Assembly: GCA_937901915.1 (NCBI GenBank)
Contig: CALGUD010000139.1
Span: forward strand, 1 to 17,068
Length of the DNA stretch: 17,068 nt
Origin: an uncultured Flavobacteriaceae bacterium
GTDB lineage: Bacteria > Bacteroidota > Bacteroidia > Flavobacteriales > Flavobacteriaceae
Reading direction: 5' to 3'
The position numbers and the translations under genes were made by a program. This document shows, in pieces, positions 14,163 to 17,068 of this stretch. Every line of letters begins with the position of its first letter. Position 1 is the first letter of the stretch. The notes under the pieces are model-generated. The model had not been told where the DNA came from. It did no database searches and saw only the letters and a program-made list of their open reading frames with translations.

Positions 14163-15389
14163 ATGCAAGACATTCTCGAAAGATTTATTAGTTATGTTAC
14201 AATAGATACTGAATCTGATCCTAATAGCGATACAACACCAAGCACAAAAAAACAGTGGGACTTAGCCAATAAATTGGTTGAAGAATTAAAAAACATTGGT
14301 ATGCACGATGTCACTATTGATGAAAATGGATATGTAATGGCTACACTGCCCTCCAATGTTAAACACAAAACCCCCACTATTGGTTTTATATCCCATTTTG
14401 ATACTTCCCCGGATTTTACCGGAGCTAATGTAAAGCCACAAATAGTTAAAAATTACGATGGAAAGGATATTGTTCTGAATAAAGAAAAGAATATTATTCT
14501 ATCTCCCGACTATTTTGAAGATTTATTGCTTTACAAAGGTCAGACCCTTATAACAACTGATGGGACTACTTTACTAGGAGCCGATGATAAAGCCGGAATT
14601 ACAGAAATAGTAACGGCCATGGAACACCTGATAAAAAATCCACAAATAAAACACGGAAAAATTAGAGTTGCTTTTACTCCGGATGAAGAGATTGGCAGAG
14701 GAGCCCATAAATTTAATGTGAAAAAATTTGGTGCAGACTGGGCATATACTATGGATGGTAGCCAGGTTGGGGAATTGGAATATGAGAACTTTAATGCCGC
14801 CGGGGTAACCATTAAAATAAAAGGCAAAAGTGTACATCCCGGATATGCAAAGGGAAAAATGATTAATTCCTTATTAATAGCCAATCAATTTCTGTCATTA
14901 TTGCCTAAAAGAGAAATACCTCAACTTACTGACGAATATCAGGGATTTTTTCATTTTTATAGTATTAAAGGCACTATTGAATTAACTGAAATAAAAGGTA
15001 TTGTACGTGACCATGACAGGGATAAGTTTGATGCTAAAAAAGAACTTCTTCAGCAAATAGTGGATGACCTTAAAGAAAACTATGGAGACGATATGATATC
15101 CGTAGAAATGAAAGACCAGTACTATAACATGAAAGAGAAAATTGAACCGGTAATGCATATTGTTAATATAGCCGAAAAGGCTATGGAAGAAGTTGGAGTT
15201 ACTCCAATTATAAAACCCATTAGAGGTGGTACAGATGGTTCTCAATTATCCTTTATGGGATTACCATGTCCGAATATTTTTGCCGGTGGACATAATTTTC
15301 ACGGTAAATATGAATATGTGCCACTAGAGAGCATGAAAAAAGCGGTTGATGTTATTGTTAAAATAGCAGAACTGACTGCAAAAAAATAA
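14163..15389 (+). CDS. pepT: Peptidase T (tripeptide aminopeptidase)
   Basis: Cytoplasmic di-zinc M20 peptidase that removes the N-terminal residue of tripeptides. From the Met at 14163 it has 408 residues, the family length, and begins MQDILERFISYVTIDTESD, matching the E. coli PepT start. Zinc and catalytic residues are all present at near-E. coli positions: His78 and Asp80 (SHFDTSPD), bridging Asp141 (GADDKAG), Glu175 and Glu176 (PDEEIG), Asp198 (TMDGS) and His377 (GGHNFHG). The dimerisation domain lies at about 205-310. Upstream in-frame Mets (14061, 14118) add 34 or 15 residues with no family match and were rejected. It is convergent with dps and shares a terminator with it. Confidence 0.96.
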   Translation: MQDILERFISYVTIDTESDPNSDTTPSTKKQWDLANKLVEELKNIGMHDVTIDENGYVMATLPSNVKHKTPTIGFISHFDTSPDFTGANVKPQIVKNYDGKDIVLNKEKNIILSPDYFEDLLLYKGQTLITTDGTTLLGADDKAGITEIVTAMEHLIKNPQIKHGKIRVAFTPDEEIGRGAHKFNVKKFGADWAYTMDGSQVGELEYENFNAAGVTIKIKGKSVHPGYAKGKMINSLLIANQFLSLLPKREIPQLTDEYQGFFHFYSIKGTIELTEIKGIVRDHDRDKFDAKKELLQQIVDDLKENYGDDMISVEMKDQYYNMKEKIEPVMHIVNIAEKAMEEVGVTPIIKPIRGGTDGSQLSFMGLPCPNIFAGGHNFHGKYEYVPLESMKKAVDVIVKIAELTAKK

Positions 15390-15436
15390 ATGGTAAGCAA
15401 GATCTTGTAATCCTGCTTACCATTATATATTTTTTA
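15389..15436. terminator. Bidirectional terminator between pepT and dps
   Basis: AATGGTAAGCA (15389-15399) pairs perfectly with TGCTTACCATT (15414-15424), an 11-bp stem with a 14-nt loop. On the plus strand it is followed by ATATATTTTTT; on the minus strand it is followed by TATTTTTTTG. It suits both convergent genes and starts on the last base of the pepT stop codon. Confidence 0.8.
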
Positions 15437-15441
15437 GAGAT

Positions 15442-15921
15442 TTAAATAGCTACATCTAACCATGCTTTCATCATCCAAATTGTTTTCTCTTGTTCGGTAA
15501 TGAAATCACTCATCATGGCATTTGTTCCCTCATCCTGGGCTTCATCTGATTTGTCAAGAATATCTCTTTCAATTTTCAATAATTGAGAAAGTGAATTTAC
15601 AACCAATTGAACTGCTTTTTCATCATCAGACACATTTTTACCAACCGGAACTTTTGTAGCTTTAATGTAATCATCAAATGTATGTAAAGGTATACCCCCT
15701 AAGGTTAAAACCCGTTCGGCTATCATGTCAATTTTAAGCTGTGTATCGTTATACAATTCTTCAAACTTAACGTGTAAGTCAAAAAATCTTTTTCCCCGTA
15801 TATTCCAGTGAACACCCCTTAAATTTTGGTAATAGGTTTGAAAATTTGCTAACAATTTGTTTAAATCATCTATAATCTTTGATGTCTTTTCTGAATCTAA
15901 TCCTAAACTGTTTACTTTCAT
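15442..15921 (-). CDS. dps: Dps-family ferritin-like DNA protection protein
   Basis: A 159-residue subunit of a 12-mer that oxidises Fe(II) with H2O2, stores the iron and protects DNA in stress. The inter-subunit ferroxidase ligands are all visible: His38 (GVHWN), His50, Asp65 and Glu69 (KIDMIAER). Their spacing (12, 15, 4) equals that of Listeria Dps. WNIRGKRFFDLHVKFEELYND and AERVLTLGGIPL are family blocks. The N-terminal tail is short with few Lys, so direct DNA binding may be weak. It is divergent from oxyR with a 107-nt shared control region, and OxyR control is likely by analogy with other bacteria. Only a weak -7-like TAACTTTA (15957-15950) is seen upstream. Confidence 0.95.
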   Translation of the reverse strand: MKVNSLGLDSEKTSKIIDDLNKLLANFQTYYQNLRGVHWNIRGKRFFDLHVKFEELYNDTQLKIDMIAERVLTLGGIPLHTFDDYIKATKVPVGKNVSDDEKAVQLVVNSLSQLLKIERDILDKSDEAQDEGTNAMMSDFITEQEKTIWMMKAWLDVAI

Positions 15922-15946
15922 TTTTTCTTGTTTTAATATGTATTTT

Positions 15947-15983
15947 CTATAAAGTTACAAATGAAAAAACGATTTTCATATAG
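15947..15983. promoter_or_regulatory. Dyad symmetry in the dps-oxyR intergenic region
   Basis: ATGAAAA-N5-TTTTCAT (15961-15979) is a perfect 7-bp inverted repeat. It lies inside a wider CTATA (15947-15951) and TATAG (15979-15983) pair. E. coli OxyR contacts ATAG/CTAT quartets, so this is a candidate OxyR operator, though the spacing is not the E. coli one. It lies 40 nt from the dps start and 50 nt from the oxyR start. Confidence 0.45.
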
Positions 15984-16028
15984 ATTTTATTGATAGTTTT
16001 TATACATTTATCATTTAAAATTATAAAA

Positions 16029-16970
16029 ATGACCATAACTCAACTTCAGTATGTTTTAGCTGTAGCCGAATATCAAAATTTCACTTTAGCCGCTGAGAAA
16101 ACATATGTAACTCAGCCTACATTGAGTATGCAAATTCAAAAGCTGGAAGATGAACTTGATATTTTGATTTTTGACAGAAGTAAAAAACCCATTCAGCTCA
16201 CCGAAATAGGCAGTAAGATTGTAGAGCAGGCTAAGAATATTGTTAAGGAATCATTCCGGATAAAAGATATAGTAGATCAGCAAAAAGGATATGTTGGTGG
16301 CGAGTTTAAAGTAGGGATTATACCTACGGTAATGCCCACGCTGTTGCCTATGTTTTTAAAAAATTTTATTAAGAAATATCCTAAAATCAATTTGAAAATT
16401 GAAGAGTTGAATACTGAAACCATAATCGCCAGGCTGGAAGACGGACATTTGGATGCGGCCATTGCCGCTACTCCTCTTGAAAATGAAAATATAAAGGAAA
16501 GGGTGCTCTACTACGAACCCTTTGTTGCATATATTCCTGAAGGGCACAGGTTGGAAAAGAATACAAAAATAAGGCCGGCGGATCTTGATATTGATGACAT
16601 TTTATTGTTAGAAGACGGACATTGCTTCCGCAACAGTGTAGTAAATATTTGTAAATCTGTAAAAAGTCTTAAGGATGATCATTTTCAACTGGAAAGTGGA
16701 AGTTTTGAAACTATGATAAAACTTGCAAATGAAGGGTTAGGAATGACTCTTTTACCTTATTTGCATACTATGGAACTGCATGAGAAAGAAAAAAAGCGGC
16801 TCCATTATTTTGAAGAACCTAATCCGGCCCGGGAAGTTAGCCTTATTTATCATAAAAGTGAATTAAAACTACACATTATAGAAGCGTTAAAAGATGTAAT
16901 TTCAGGTGTTGTAAGAGGAGCAATTGCATTTCAGAATGTTCAGATAGTTAGTCCGACCGGAAAAAAATAA
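16029..16970 (+). CDS. oxyR: LysR-family hydrogen-peroxide sensor OxyR
   Basis: 313 residues. An N-terminal winged HTH (MTITQLQYVLAVAEYQNFTLAAEKTYVTQPTLS, about 1-60), a linker helix and a periplasmic-binding-like sensor domain (about 90-300). EDGHCFRNSVVNIC contains Cys199 and Cys208, the peroxide-reactive pair of OxyR at the same numbers as in E. coli. Oxidation to a disulfide switches it to activate peroxide defence genes. The GHCxR context of Cys199 is kept. The Met at 16029 was chosen because it begins the LysR HTH; a Met at 15990 adds 13 unrelated residues and lies close to the putative operator. The C terminus continues about 12 residues past E. coli OxyR with a polar tail. Divergent from dps. 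Confidence 0.96.
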   Translation: MTITQLQYVLAVAEYQNFTLAAEKTYVTQPTLSMQIQKLEDELDILIFDRSKKPIQLTEIGSKIVEQAKNIVKESFRIKDIVDQQKGYVGGEFKVGIIPTVMPTLLPMFLKNFIKKYPKINLKIEELNTETIIARLEDGHLDAAIAATPLENENIKERVLYYEPFVAYIPEGHRLEKNTKIRPADLDIDDILLLEDGHCFRNSVVNICKSVKSLKDDHFQLESGSFETMIKLANEGLGMTLLPYLHTMELHEKEKKRLHYFEEPNPAREVSLIYHKSELKLHIIEALKDVISGVVRGAIAFQNVQIVSPTGKK

Positions 16971-17000
16971 AGAAGAGAAAAGAGGCACATAAATTAAAAA

Positions 17001-17055
17001 GCCACCTTTCGGTGCAGTAGTGGTCGGAAGAAATTCCGGCCACTTTATGTTTTGA
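17001..17055 (+). terminator. Strong rho-independent terminator after oxyR
   Basis: AGTGGTCGGAA (17019-17029) pairs with TTCCGGCCACT (17034-17044) around a GAAA tetraloop, 11 bp with one G-U pair, followed by TTATGTTTTG. A small hairpin CACC-TTTC-GGTG (17003-17014) precedes it, and GCCAC (17001-17005) could alternatively pair with GTGGT of the main stem. The rest of 16971-17068 holds no gene that I can see. Confidence 0.75.
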
Positions 17056-17068
17056 ATAGTTTATCAGG

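Noticed and set aside
15990..16028. Longer start for oxyR (15990)
   Set aside because: Thirteen added residues precede the standard LysR HTH start and shift the OxyR Cys numbering away from 199/208.

Overview
The window looks like chromosomal DNA of a member of the Bacteroidota, most likely Flavobacteriaceae (genus not called). The evidence is low G+C, intergenic promoters of the Bacteroidota type (TTG near -33, TAnnTTTG near -7), no purine-rich Shine-Dalgarno sequences, lipoproteins with an acidic tract after the lipobox Cys (CSSDDD, CSSSSDD), and a TonB-dependent receptor that starts with a carboxypeptidase-regulatory-like domain. No rRNA, tRNA, CRISPR array or transposase gene was seen. 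Only pepT and oxyR are on the plus strand.

Layout. 1-785: 5' two-thirds of guaB (runs off the left edge). 853-1793: flavodoxin preceded by a small CxxC protein, with a well-formed promoter. 1934-4999: a Crp/Fnr-type regulator, an MFS exporter and an aldo/keto reductase, bracketed by two diverged copies of a ~55-60 bp repeat. A perfect TGTGA-N6-TCACA site sits between the regulator and the exporter. 5045-11259: a four-gene cell-envelope locus, transcribed as DUF4856 lipoprotein, imelysin lipoprotein, HTTM/gamma-carboxylase-like membrane protein, TonB-dependent receptor. A hairpin and an internal promoter separate the first gene from the other three. 11395-14062: HMG-CoA lyase family protein, HAD phosphatase/phosphoglucomutase and pyrD. 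14163-15389: pepT, divergent from pyrD. 15442-16967: dps and oxyR, divergently transcribed, followed by a strong terminator after oxyR.

How the genes fit together. Much of the window points to iron and redox homeostasis: flavodoxin (replaces ferredoxin under iron limitation), an imelysin/TonB receptor uptake locus, the Dps ferroxidase, and OxyR with its two redox cysteines. The regulator/exporter/reductase group looks like a self-contained, possibly mobile, detoxification or efflux cassette. guaB, pyrD, pepT and HMG-CoA lyase are housekeeping metabolism. The most interesting points are (i) the HTTM protein, which keeps GGCX-like His and Lys positions, tightly coupled to an iron-type receptor and two surface lipoproteins, and (ii) the Crp-type site matched to a regulator whose recognition helix reads RETxxR but which lacks the cAMP-binding signature.
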